From Amycolatopsis alkalitolerans (GTDB taxonomy: Bacteria > Actinomycetota > Actinomycetes > Mycobacteriales > Pseudonocardiaceae), in the NCBI RefSeq assembly GCF_006152065.1, contig NZ_VDFW01000011.1, positions 124,001-188,000 on the forward strand: a stretch of DNA of 64,000 nucleotides, in the 5' to 3' direction. A program made the translations under genes and the position numbers. Below, in pieces: positions 52,908 through 60,573 of the stretch. The notes beneath the pieces are model-generated. The model saw only the letters and a list, made by a program, of their open reading frames with translations. It did no database searches and was not told the DNA's origin. Positions within the stretch are counted from its first letter, which is position 1, and each line of letters begins with the position of its first letter.

Positions 52908-53920
52908 CAGTCGGAGTAGTCCGCGGTCTGCCCGGCGAGGGTCTCCTTCGTGCCGAGCGCCTTGTACGGGGTCAGCGTGCGCGCGTCGGTCGCGACCGGC
53001 ACCTGCTGGCCGCGCGCCTTGGCCAGCCCCAGTTCGGCCGCCTTCGCGCCCTCCGTCTTCTCGGGGATGACGTACACGCCGTACCAGGAACCGGTCTTGA
53101 CGCCGTCGAAGGCCTGGGTCGAACCGCCGTTGCCGACGAACTTGATGTTCTTGCCCGCCGCCAGCGGCGCCGCGCCCTCGATCGCCTGCGACGAGCCGAT
53201 CACGACGTTGACGTCGGGGTGGGCCTGCAGCACGTTCTGGAACGCCGCCCGCCCGGAGTCCGGCGTGTAGCCGCCGACCACGCTCGCCACGACGTCGGCG
53301 CCACCGGCCTTGAGCGCGTCCACGGTGGCGTTGGTGCGGGCGGTGTCGAGCGGGTAGTTCGCGAAGCCCTGCAGGTAGGCCACCTTGCACGGGGTCGCCG
53401 CGGCCTCCTTGCACGCGCCGAGGCCCAGGGTGGCCAGGCCCTGGCCGTTGAGCGTGGGCGCGTCCACGATGCTGACCGTGCCGGGCACCTGCGGGCCGGT
53501 CGTCGAGTAGTCACCGCCGACCGGGGTGAACTCGATGACCACGGTGATCCCGGCCGCGACGGCCTGCTTGACCGCGTTCACGATCGCGGTCCCGTCATTG
53601 GCCTGCACGATCACCACGTCGTAGCGCTTGGACGTGACGGCGTCCTGCAGCTGGTTGACCTGGGTGGGGCCGTCGAAGTTCGAATCCAGGAAGGTCGCGG
53701 TCGCGTTGTGCGCCTTCGCGTACTCCTGGATCCCGGCCCACGTCGCCTGCGCGAAGGAGTTGGCCTTCGCGAAGCCGAGGAAGCCGATCGACAGGGTCTT
53801 GTCCGCGGGCGCCGCCGAAGTGGGTGCCGCGGCCTGGGTGCTGGGGCGGCTGCACGCGGCCAGCGACACCGTCAGTGCCGCCGCGCCCGCGAGTGCCGCG
53901 AGTCGAAGCGAGGTTTTCAT
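52907..53920 (-). CDS. CUT2-type ABC importer substrate-binding lipoprotein
   Basis: A 337-residue periplasmic-binding-protein-like lipoprotein. The signal peptide ends LAAC (lipidated Cys23) and is followed by an Ala/Ser/Pro linker and a type 1 binding fold (TLSIGFLGFAKANSFAQATWAGIQEYAK, then VVIVQANDGTAIVNAVKQAV). GGAGGAGGG precedes the ATG. It heads the leftward operon binding protein-ATPase-permease-HyuA-like-DUF917-PucR and is divergent from the second hyuA. The ligand is unknown; the ribose-type fold also binds purines and other polar ring compounds. Confidence 0.9.
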   Translation of the reverse strand: MKTSLRLAALAGAAALTVSLAACSRPSTQAAAPTSAAPADKTLSIGFLGFAKANSFAQATWAGIQEYAKAHNATATFLDSNFDGPTQVNQLQDAVTSKRYDVVIVQANDGTAIVNAVKQAVAAGITVVIEFTPVGGDYSTTGPQVPGTVSIVDAPTLNGQGLATLGLGACKEAAATPCKVAYLQGFANYPLDTARTNATVDALKAGGADVVASVVGGYTPDSGRAAFQNVLQAHPDVNVVIGSSQAIEGAAPLAAGKNIKFVGNGGSTQAFDGVKTGSWYGVYVIPEKTEGAKAAELGLAKARGQQVPVATDARTLTPYKALGTKETLAGQTADYSD

Positions 53921-54032
53921 CGAGCCCTCCTCCGCCTTTCTCCAGTGGTCGAGGTGGGGGAATGCTGACTGTGCGGCAGATCGCGCGGATGTGCTCGCAG
54001 CACAGCGCGGGCGCCGGCGGCTGTGCACCGTC

Positions 54033-54065
54033 ACACGGCCGTGTCCTCGGCGAAACCCTGATACT
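54033..54065. promoter_or_regulatory. Palindrome and promoter between divergent catabolic operons
   Basis: ACACGGCCGTGT (54033-54044) is a perfect 12-bp palindrome in the 152-bp gap between the importer operon and hyuA. GATACT (54060-54065) is a near -10 box ending seven bases before the hyuA ATG, which lacks a Shine-Dalgarno. One regulator, for instance the PucR protein, could control both directions from the palindrome. Confidence 0.5.
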
Positions 54066-54072
54066 GCGCCGC

Positions 54073-56070
54073 ATGACACAGACCAGCAGGCTGGCGATCG
54101 ACGTCGGCGGGACGTTCACCGACGTCGTCCAGCTGCGGCCCGCCACCGGCGAGCTGCGCTTCGACAAGGTCGCGACGACGCCCGATTCGCCCACCGCCGG
54201 GGTGCTCGACGCGTTCGCCGTGACCGGTACCGGATTCGGCGAGATCGCGATGTTCACGCACGGCACGACGCTGGGTCTCAACGCGCTGCTGACCCGCACC
54301 GGCGCCCGCACCGCGGTGATCGGCACCCGCGGGTTCCGCGACGTGTACCTGCTCGGCCGCACCGACCGCCGCACGAACTACGACATCACCTACCGCCCGC
54401 CGGAGCCGCTGCTCGAACGCTACGACACCTTCGAGGTGACCGAGCGCAGCCTGTTCGACGGCAGCGTGCACACGCCGTTCGACGTCGAGGACGCGCGGCG
54501 GGTGGCTCGCGTCGTCGCTTCGCGGGGCTACGAGTCGGTCGCGGTCGCGTTCCTGCACGCCTATGCCAACCCGGCGCACGAGCGGGCGATGCGCGAGGTA
54601 CTCGGCCAGGTCGCGCCCGGGGTGGCGGTGACGTGCTCGCACGAGCTGTCCCGCGAGTATCGCGAGTACGAGCGCACCAGCACGGCGGTGCTCGACGCGT
54701 ACGTGAAGCCGATCGTGCGCCGCTACCTGGAGGATCTCGACGGCGAGCTGATCGCTCGCGGGTTCGGCGGGCGGTTCCTGATGACCCGCTCGGGCGGCGG
54801 CGCGATGACCGTCGGCACCGCGCGGGAGCAGCCGGTGAGCCTCATCCTGTCGGGACCGGCGGGCGGGGTGATCGGCGCGGCGGCGTTCGCGGAGATGGTC
54901 GGCGAGCCGAATCTGATCACGATCGACATGGGCGGCACGAGCCTCGACGCCTCGCTGATCCTCGACGGCGAACCGGTGCTGTACCAGGGTGCCGAGTTCG
55001 AGGGGCTGCCGATCAACACGCCCTCGCTCTACATCCACACGATCGGCGCGGGCGGAGGGTCCGTCGCGTATCTCGACGAGGCCGGTGCGCTGCAGGTCGG
55101 GCCGCAGAGCGCGGGCGCCGCCCCGGGCCCGGCGTCCTACGGCCGCGGCGGCACCGCGCCCACGTTCACCGACGCCGCGCTCGCGATCGGCTATCTCGGC
55201 ACCGACACGCCGCTCGGCGGGAAGCTGGTACTGGATCGCGTGCTCGCGGAGAAAGCGCTTTCACCGATCGCGCGGCGGCTCGGGATGAGCGTGCCCGCGC
55301 TCGCCCGCGGCATCGTGCGCATCTCCAGCACGAAGATCATGGGCGCGGTCCGGGCGATCACGGTCGAGGTCGGCCGTGACCCGAAGGACTTCGCGCTGCT
55401 GTCCTTCGGCGGCGGGGGCGGGCTGGTGGCCGTGGACGTGGCCGCCGAGCTGGGTATCCCGACCGTGATCGTGCCGCCCGGACAGGGCGCGTTCTCCGCG
55501 TTCGGCATGCTCATGGCCGACGTGCAGCACGACTACTCCCGCACGCTCGTCTCGCCGCTGGCGGACCTCGACGCGGCTGAGGTCGAGGCTGCCTACCGGG
55601 AGATGGCGCGGGAGGCGGCGAAAACCCTTGCCGCGGAAGGCTTCGCGGCGACGATGAGCCGCAGCCTGGACGTCCGGTACGCCGGGCAGGAGCATTCGGT
55701 GACCGTCCCGTTCGCGGATCTGGCCGGCGTGCGGGAGCAGTTCGCACGCTTGCACGAGCGGCAGTACGGGCACACCATGAGCGACCCCGTCGAGGTCACC
55801 ACCCTCCGGCTGCGCGCCACCGGCGCGGTGGACAAGCCCCGGCTGCCGCTGCTGGACGCGCGGGCTTCGGGCGCGCCGGAACCGGACGGCACCCGCGAGG
55901 TGTTCGGTGCCGGGCGCCCGTATTCGCTCCACACCAGGGAAAACCTGCTCGCCGGGGACGAGATCGACGGACCCGCCGTTATCGCTGAGCACACCGCCAC
56001 CACCGTCATCCACGCCGGCCACCACCTGCGGGTGGGCCCGTACGGCGAACTCGTCATCGGAGTGTCATGA
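54073..56070 (+). CDS. hyuA: Hydantoinase/oxoprolinase subunit A (second copy)
   Basis: A 665-residue HyuA-like protein with RLAIDVGGTFTDVVQL at the start and LITIDMGGTSLDASLI in the middle, the two phosphate-binding strands. THGTTLGLNALL and SGPAGGVIGAAAFAEM are also typical. It is only distantly similar to the copy at 38661 outside these motifs, so it probably has a different substrate. The ATG lies close behind a GATACT box, likely leaderless. It overlaps hyuB by four bases. A perfect GAAAGCGCTTTC palindrome lies inside at 55251-55262. Confidence 0.87.
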   Translation: MTQTSRLAIDVGGTFTDVVQLRPATGELRFDKVATTPDSPTAGVLDAFAVTGTGFGEIAMFTHGTTLGLNALLTRTGARTAVIGTRGFRDVYLLGRTDRRTNYDITYRPPEPLLERYDTFEVTERSLFDGSVHTPFDVEDARRVARVVASRGYESVAVAFLHAYANPAHERAMREVLGQVAPGVAVTCSHELSREYREYERTSTAVLDAYVKPIVRRYLEDLDGELIARGFGGRFLMTRSGGGAMTVGTAREQPVSLILSGPAGGVIGAAAFAEMVGEPNLITIDMGGTSLDASLILDGEPVLYQGAEFEGLPINTPSLYIHTIGAGGGSVAYLDEAGALQVGPQSAGAAPGPASYGRGGTAPTFTDAALAIGYLGTDTPLGGKLVLDRVLAEKALSPIARRLGMSVPALARGIVRISSTKIMGAVRAITVEVGRDPKDFALLSFGGGGGLVAVDVAAELGIPTVIVPPGQGAFSAFGMLMADVQHDYSRTLVSPLADLDAAEVEAAYREMAREAAKTLAAEGFAATMSRSLDVRYAGQEHSVTVPFADLAGVREQFARLHERQYGHTMSDPVEVTTLRLRATGAVDKPRLPLLDARASGAPEPDGTREVFGAGRPYSLHTRENLLAGDEIDGPAVIAEHTATTVIHAGHHLRVGPYGELVIGVS

Positions 56071-57779
56071 ACGACTCCATCACCACCGAAATCATCCGGC
56101 ACGGGCTGCTCGCCGCCGCCGAAGAGATGGCGCGGAACCTGTGCCGCACCGCTTACAACACGGTCGTCTACGAGATCCACGACTACGGCATCGGCATCCA
56201 CGACGCGCGCGGGGACGTGGTCGCCGACGCGCCGGGGATCGCGATCTTCACGCGTGGCAACGACGCCGGCATCAAGGAGGCGGTGAAGTTCCTCGGCGCG
56301 GACGCGATGCGGCCCGGGGACGTGTTCGTGCTGAACTACCCGTACTGGTCGTCCGCGCACACCCTCGACCCGCTCGTGTTCGCGCCGGTCCACGACGGCG
56401 GCGGGCTCATCGGGTTCGCCTCATGCCGCATCCACGTGCTCGACCTCAAGCAGAAGGATCCGGGTTACGTCCTCGATTCCACCGACATGTACCAGGAGGG
56501 CCTGTTCTTCCCGGCGACCCGGCTGTATCGCGAAGGCGTGCAGAACGACGACATCTTCAACATCATCCGTTTCAACAGCCGCCTGCCCGAACGCACGATC
56601 GGTGATCTGCAGGCCCAGGTCTCGGCCTGCGTCACGGGCGTCCGGCGTACGCGGGAGATCGCCGCGAAGTACGGCGCGGGCACGCTCGTCGCAGCGATGG
56701 ACGCGATCAACGACCACGGCGAGCGGCTGGCCCGGCTCGCGCTCGCGAAGCTGCCCAACGGCACCTGGACCGCCGAAGACTTCGTCGACTCCGACGGGGT
56801 GGACCTGGACCGGATGATCAAGCTGCGCGCCACCGTCACCGTCACCCAGGACGAGCTGCTGATCGACTGGACCGGCAGCGAGCACGGTGTCCGCGGCCCG
56901 GTCAACCTGCCGCTCGGTCAGACCGAAGCGTTGTGCAGCCTGGTGTTCAAGGCGCTCACCACCCCAGGCACCTCGGTGGTGGCTGGGAACTTCCGGCCGC
57001 TGCGGGTGGTGACCGAACCGGGTTCGGTGATGCACGCGGTGCCGCCGATGCCGACGTTCACGCTGTGGACCGGGCTGCTCGCTGGCGAGGTGGTGCTGAA
57101 AGCGCTTTCGCAGGGCATGCCCGACCGGGTACCGGCGTGTTCGGGCGGGGACGTCTGCTCGATGATGGGCCTGGGCGTCAACCCGCGCACGGGCGAGGCC
57201 TGGCTCGAGGCGACGAACGAGGCCGTCGGCTTCGGCGGGCACGCGGGCGGCGACGGCGCGGACGGGATCATGCACCTGTCGGAACCGGGCTGCCGCAACA
57301 ATCCGGTCGAGGTGCTGGAGACCAAGTCGCCGATGTTCATCGAGTCCTACGGCTACCGGCTCGACACCGGGGGCGCGGGGCGGCACCGCGGCGGCGTCGG
57401 GGTCAGCCGGGTGTACCGGTTCACCGCGCCCTCGACCGGGATCTGCCTGGTGTACAAGACGAAAACGAAGCCGTGGCCGATCGGCGGCGGGCGCCCGGGG
57501 GAGAACAACCGCATCGTGCTCAACCCGGGTACCGCGCGCGAGATCGTGCAGGGCGGCAGCTACAACCGCCTCGAAGCCGGTGAGGTGCTGGTCAACGACA
57601 CCGGGGGAGGTGGCGGGTACGGCGATCCCTTCGAGCGGGAACCCGCGCGGGTCGCCCGCGACGTGCGTAACGGGTTCGTCTCGCCCGAGGCGGCCGCCCG
57701 CGAGTACGGCGTGCTCGTCGACCCGGCTACCTTCGAGGTGGATATCGAGGAAACGGCGAGGCTGAGGAGCGTGGCGTGA
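56067..57779 (+). CDS. hyuB: Hydantoinase/oxoprolinase subunit B (second copy)
   Basis: A 570-residue HyuB-like protein: DSITTEIIRHGLLAAAEEMARNLCRTAYNTVVYE at the start, DVFVLNYPYWSSAHTLDPLVF in place of the usual NDPY segment, and YRLDTGGAGRHRGGVGV and GGGGGYGDPFERE near the end. It pairs with the HyuA encoded just before (ATGA overlap), and its stop overlaps the amidohydrolase start. A GAAAGCGCTTTC palindrome is at 57098-57109. Confidence 0.87.
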   Translation: MNDSITTEIIRHGLLAAAEEMARNLCRTAYNTVVYEIHDYGIGIHDARGDVVADAPGIAIFTRGNDAGIKEAVKFLGADAMRPGDVFVLNYPYWSSAHTLDPLVFAPVHDGGGLIGFASCRIHVLDLKQKDPGYVLDSTDMYQEGLFFPATRLYREGVQNDDIFNIIRFNSRLPERTIGDLQAQVSACVTGVRRTREIAAKYGAGTLVAAMDAINDHGERLARLALAKLPNGTWTAEDFVDSDGVDLDRMIKLRATVTVTQDELLIDWTGSEHGVRGPVNLPLGQTEALCSLVFKALTTPGTSVVAGNFRPLRVVTEPGSVMHAVPPMPTFTLWTGLLAGEVVLKALSQGMPDRVPACSGGDVCSMMGLGVNPRTGEAWLEATNEAVGFGGHAGGDGADGIMHLSEPGCRNNPVEVLETKSPMFIESYGYRLDTGGAGRHRGGVGVSRVYRFTAPSTGICLVYKTKTKPWPIGGGRPGENNRIVLNPGTAREIVQGGSYNRLEAGEVLVNDTGGGGGYGDPFEREPARVARDVRNGFVSPEAAAREYGVLVDPATFEVDIEETARLRSVA

Positions 57780-58954
57780 GCCTTTCGATCATCAACGGCA
57801 CCGTGTTCGACGGCGTGTCCGAGGAGCTGATCGAGGAATCCGTGCACATCGAGGACGGCCGGATCGCGCGGATCGGCGGCCCCTTCGAGGCGGACCGGGT
57901 GCTCGACGCGCGCGGCAAGACCGTCCTGCCCGGACTCATCGACGCGCATTTCCACGCCTACGGCATCGCCCTCGACCTGGTGGAGATCGAGTCACGGTCG
58001 CCGAGCTACCTCGCCTACTCGGGCGCGCGCCGGCTGAAAAGGGCTCTGGAGCGGGGTTTCACCACCGTGCGGGACGTGGCCGGCGGCGACCCCGGTATCA
58101 CGCGCGCGCTCGCCGAGGGGCTCATCGCCGGGCCCCGCTACCTCTACACCGGGCCCGCGCTCAGCCAGACCGGCGGGCACGGCGACCCGCGGGGCACCGA
58201 CAGCGATTTCTGCGGCTGCCACGAGTTCCTGAACGAGGTCGTCGACGGTGCCGACGCGCTGCGGCAGGCGGTGCGTGACCGGTTCCGCCGCGGCGCGCAC
58301 GCTATCAAGATCATGGCTTCGGGTGGGGTCGTCTCGCTGACCGACCCGATCCGCGTCCCGCAGTACTCACCCGAAGAAGTCCGTGCGGTGACGGAAGAAG
58401 CGAAGCGGCGCGGCAGCTACGTGGCGGCGCACGCTTACTCGCCGGAGGCGATCCGGCATGCGGTCGAGAACGGCGTGCGCTCGGTGGAACACGGCAACCT
58501 GCTCGACGCCGAGACGGCGAAGCTGATGGCCGAGCACGACGCCTTCCTCGTGCCGACGCTGGCCGCCTACGACGCGATGGACCGGCGCGGCGCGGAGCTG
58601 GGCATGGCGGCGGTGTCGCAGGAGAAGAACCGCGAGGTGCTGGCGTCCGGGCAGAAGGCCGTCGAGGTGGCGCGCGCGGCCGGGGTGCGGATCGGGTTCG
58701 GCACCGATCTGATGGGCGTGCTGGAGGACGAGCAGTTGACCGGCCTGCGCCTGCAGGTCGAGGTGGAGGGGCCGCTGCGGGTCCTGCGAGCGGCCACCTC
58801 GGTCAACGCCGAGCTGCTGCGGCGCCCGGACCTCGGCCGGGTCGCCGCCGGCTGTGCCGGGGACCTGCTGCTCGTCGACGGCGATCCGTTCGCGGATCCG
58901 GCGGTGCTGTGGTCCGGCGAGCGCACGGTCGTGCGAGCCGGGCAGGTTGTATAA
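57776..58954 (+). CDS. Metal-dependent amidohydrolase
   Basis: A 392-residue amidohydrolase-superfamily enzyme, close to imidazolonepropionase/prolidase-like hydrolases. LPGLIDAHFH gives the metal-binding His58-x-His60, KIMASGGVVS the bridging Lys, AAHAYSPEAI and SVEHGNLL the two further histidines, and GFGTDLMG the catalytic Asp. It should hydrolyse a cyclic amide, a natural second step after HyuAB or a hydantoin-like ring opening. GTG overlaps the hyuB stop. Its TAA stop is embedded in the GTATA-N6-TATAC palindrome. Confidence 0.85.
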   Translation: MSLSIINGTVFDGVSEELIEESVHIEDGRIARIGGPFEADRVLDARGKTVLPGLIDAHFHAYGIALDLVEIESRSPSYLAYSGARRLKRALERGFTTVRDVAGGDPGITRALAEGLIAGPRYLYTGPALSQTGGHGDPRGTDSDFCGCHEFLNEVVDGADALRQAVRDRFRRGAHAIKIMASGGVVSLTDPIRVPQYSPEEVRAVTEEAKRRGSYVAAHAYSPEAIRHAVENGVRSVEHGNLLDAETAKLMAEHDAFLVPTLAAYDAMDRRGAELGMAAVSQEKNREVLASGQKAVEVARAAGVRIGFGTDLMGVLEDEQLTGLRLQVEVEGPLRVLRAATSVNAELLRRPDLGRVAAGCAGDLLLVDGDPFADPAVLWSGERTVVRAGQVV

Positions 58955-58964
58955 CGACCTATAC
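58949..58964. promoter_or_regulatory. Second copy of the GTATA-N6-TATAC palindrome, at a convergent gene junction
   Basis: GTATA ACGACC TATAC differs from the copy at 5335-5350 by one spacer base. It covers the stop codons of both the amidohydrolase (TAA, 58952-58954) and the convergent HAD gene (58959-58961), so it is not in a promoter here. It may be a second binding site for the same protein or a chance similarity. Confidence 0.4.
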
Positions 58965-59654
58965 GGCGAGTTGTTCGGCGAGGTCGAGGAAATCGGTGGC
59001 GTAGAACTCGGCATCGACGTCGGCGGCCCGGTCTCCGGCGCGGTCCGGGCCCTTCTCCCTCGGGCGTGCCACGAACGCCGTCCGCAGGCCCGCGGCGGCG
59101 GCGCCGGCGAGGTCCCAGCCGTGCGCGGCGACCATCAGCACCTCGTCCGGCTCGACATCGAGCAGGCTCGCCGCCGTGCGGTAGACGCGCGCGTCGGGTT
59201 TGTACGTGCGGGCCAGTTCCGCCGACAGGATGCAATCGAACGGCAGGTTCGCGGCCTTGACCAGGTTGGTCATCAGCGCGAACCCGCCGTTCGACAGGGC
59301 GGCGACGGTGTGGCGCTCGCGCAGGCGGCGAAGGCCTTCGACGGTGTCTTCCCAGGCGGGCAACCGATGCCACGCCTGGACGAGCCGCTGCCGGGTCGCC
59401 TCGTTGGCGTCGATCCCGTGCTGTCGCAGCAGATCGTCGAGCGATTCGCGGTGCAGCGTGTCGAGGTACACCCAGTCCCGCTCGCCGCCGGTGACCCGCG
59501 CCATGGAAGGCAGGTACCGGTCGCGCCATTCGTTCGCGAAGGTGCCCGCGTCGAGCAGGTCGCCGAGGATCTCGGCGACCTGCCGGGCGACCCCGGTGTA
59601 CCAGTCGACGGTGGTGCCGAAGATGTCGAAAGTCAGTACGCGTAGCTGGCTCAT
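58959..59654 (-). CDS. HAD superfamily hydrolase, haloacid dehalogenase type II
   Basis: A 231-residue HAD hydrolase. Asp10 (LTFDIFGTTVDW) is the nucleophile, ALSNGGFALM is motif II, YKPDARVYRTAASLL supplies the Lys, and MVAAHGWDLAGAAAAGLRTAFVARP the motif IV acids. The pattern is that of L-2-haloacid dehalogenases, although many such proteins have other or unknown substrates. It is convergent with the amidohydrolase, both stops sharing the palindrome. Confidence 0.85.
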   Translation of the reverse strand: MSQLRVLTFDIFGTTVDWYTGVARQVAEILGDLLDAGTFANEWRDRYLPSMARVTGGERDWVYLDTLHRESLDDLLRQHGIDANEATRQRLVQAWHRLPAWEDTVEGLRRLRERHTVAALSNGGFALMTNLVKAANLPFDCILSAELARTYKPDARVYRTAASLLDVEPDEVLMVAAHGWDLAGAAAAGLRTAFVARPREKGPDRAGDRAADVDAEFYATDFLDLAEQLAV

Positions 59655-59669
59655 GCGTGCCAGTGTGGA

Positions 59670-59762
59670 TCACATCGCGTTGACCGTCACCGTCAGGACT
59701 TCCGGATCGCCCGCGAACACCGAGCCGCTGAAGTCCTGGCCGGGGATGATCGCCTCCGCTGT
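59670..59762 (-). pseudogene. Possible C-terminal gene remnant
   Basis: On the minus strand a frame ending in TGA at 59670 reads AEAIIPGQDFSGSVFAGDPE then VLTVTVNAM. Nearly every third codon position is G or C, as in real genes here. No ATG, GTG or TTG start is available before the frame closes near 59810. It could be the tail of a lost or truncated gene, or a short gene with an unusual start; I do not recognise the family. Confidence 0.3.
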
Positions 59763-59798
59763 GGTCCAGACAACCGACCATCGTAGGTTATCTGGACC
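59763..59798. repeat. 13-bp inverted repeat with 10-base spacer
   Basis: GGTCCAGACAACC and GGTTATCTGGACC are complementary at 12 of 13 positions, spacing ten. It lies five bases beyond the stop of the minus-strand LuxR-type gene and 109 bases before the HAD start. It may be the LuxR-gene terminator or an operator for the downstream unit; unlike the GC-rich terminators elsewhere it has mixed composition. Confidence 0.6.
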
Positions 59799-59802
59799 AT
59801 TT

Positions 59803-60480
59803 CTAGATCATGCCTTCGCGCAGGGCGTAGGCGACGGCGTGGGTGCGGTTGCGCAGGCCCAGCCGGGAGAGCAGGTTGTGCAGGATGTTTTTCACCGTGC
59901 GCTCGGAGTAGGTCATCTCCGCGGCGATCTCGGCGGTGTCCATCCCGTCGGCGAGCAGCCGCAGCACCTCCGCCTCGCGCCGGGAAAGCCCGCTCAACGT
60001 CAGCTCCCGCGGGGCCAGCACGTCCTGGTGCAGCCGCGACAGCCCGCGCAGCAACGGCCCGAGCTGTTCGGGGGGCAGGTCACCGCGGCCGGCGTGCGCG
60101 TCGGCGATCGCCTGCAGCAGCCGCGCGGTGGTCGCCTCGGCGCGGGGCACGAGGACGGCCAGCCCGTGCTCGACGGCGCTCCACAGCTCGGCGGTGCCCG
60201 CCTGGTCGGCCACCAGCACGAGCTTCGCGCCCGCGGCGATCGACAGCTGCTCCCGCAGGTCCCGTGCCGGGTCCGCGACGGCGACCACGACCTCGGGCCG
60301 GACCTCCCCGCGCGGGTCGATCACCTGCACCCCGGGCTTGTCCCGCAGCTCGGCCAGGATGCCCGTGCGGACGAACCGGTCGGTCGCGAGCACCGCGACC
60401 TTGACGGCGGGCCGCGGTGCCGAGACGGCGTGCAGCTGGGGCCTGCCGCCTTCCCCGGCCCACGCGATACGCGATGACAT
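59803..60480 (-). CDS. LuxR family response-regulator-like protein with degenerate receiver
   Basis: A 225-residue protein. The C-terminal LuxR HTH is complete (about 155-220: LSRREAEVLRLLADGMDTAEIAAEMTYSERTVKNILHNLLSRLG). The N-terminal 130 residues have a receiver-like pattern (VKVAVLATDRFVRTGILAEL) but lack the paired acidic residues and a clear phospho-acceptor Asp: the expected motif reads RPEVVVAVADP. It is therefore probably not phosphorylated. Start ATG 60480; a TTG four codons upstream is possible. It is divergent from the XRE/NB-ARC gene, with nested palindromes between them. Confidence 0.8.
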   Translation of the reverse strand: MSSRIAWAGEGGRPQLHAVSAPRPAVKVAVLATDRFVRTGILAELRDKPGVQVIDPRGEVRPEVVVAVADPARDLREQLSIAAGAKLVLVADQAGTAELWSAVEHGLAVLVPRAEATTARLLQAIADAHAGRGDLPPEQLGPLLRGLSRLHQDVLAPRELTLSGLSRREAEVLRLLADGMDTAEIAAEMTYSERTVKNILHNLLSRLGLRNRTHAVAYALREGMI

Positions 60481-60525
60481 AGGGCCCAGCAAACCCGATG
60501 TCCCGCGCGCTGAGTAGGCGGAACC

Positions 60526-60560
60526 ACCGGCAGCTTTACCGGCCGGTCAATCCTGCCGGT
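60526..60560. promoter_or_regulatory. Nested inverted repeats between LuxR-type and XRE/NB-ARC genes
   Basis: ACCGGCAG (60526-60533) pairs with CTGCCGGT (60553-60560), and the perfect 10-bp palindrome ACCGGCCGGT (60538-60547) lies between them. The set sits in the 93-bp divergent gap, 13 bases upstream of the GTG at 60574. It is the expected operator position for one of the two regulators. Confidence 0.5.
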
Positions 60561-60573
60561 TGAATGGGGGGCG

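Noticed and set aside
5335-58964. The two GTATA-N6-TATAC copies as ends of a 53-kb mobile element
   Set aside because: The interval contains conserved core genes (proteasome, tat, helY) and no integrase, and the sites are palindromes rather than typical att sites.
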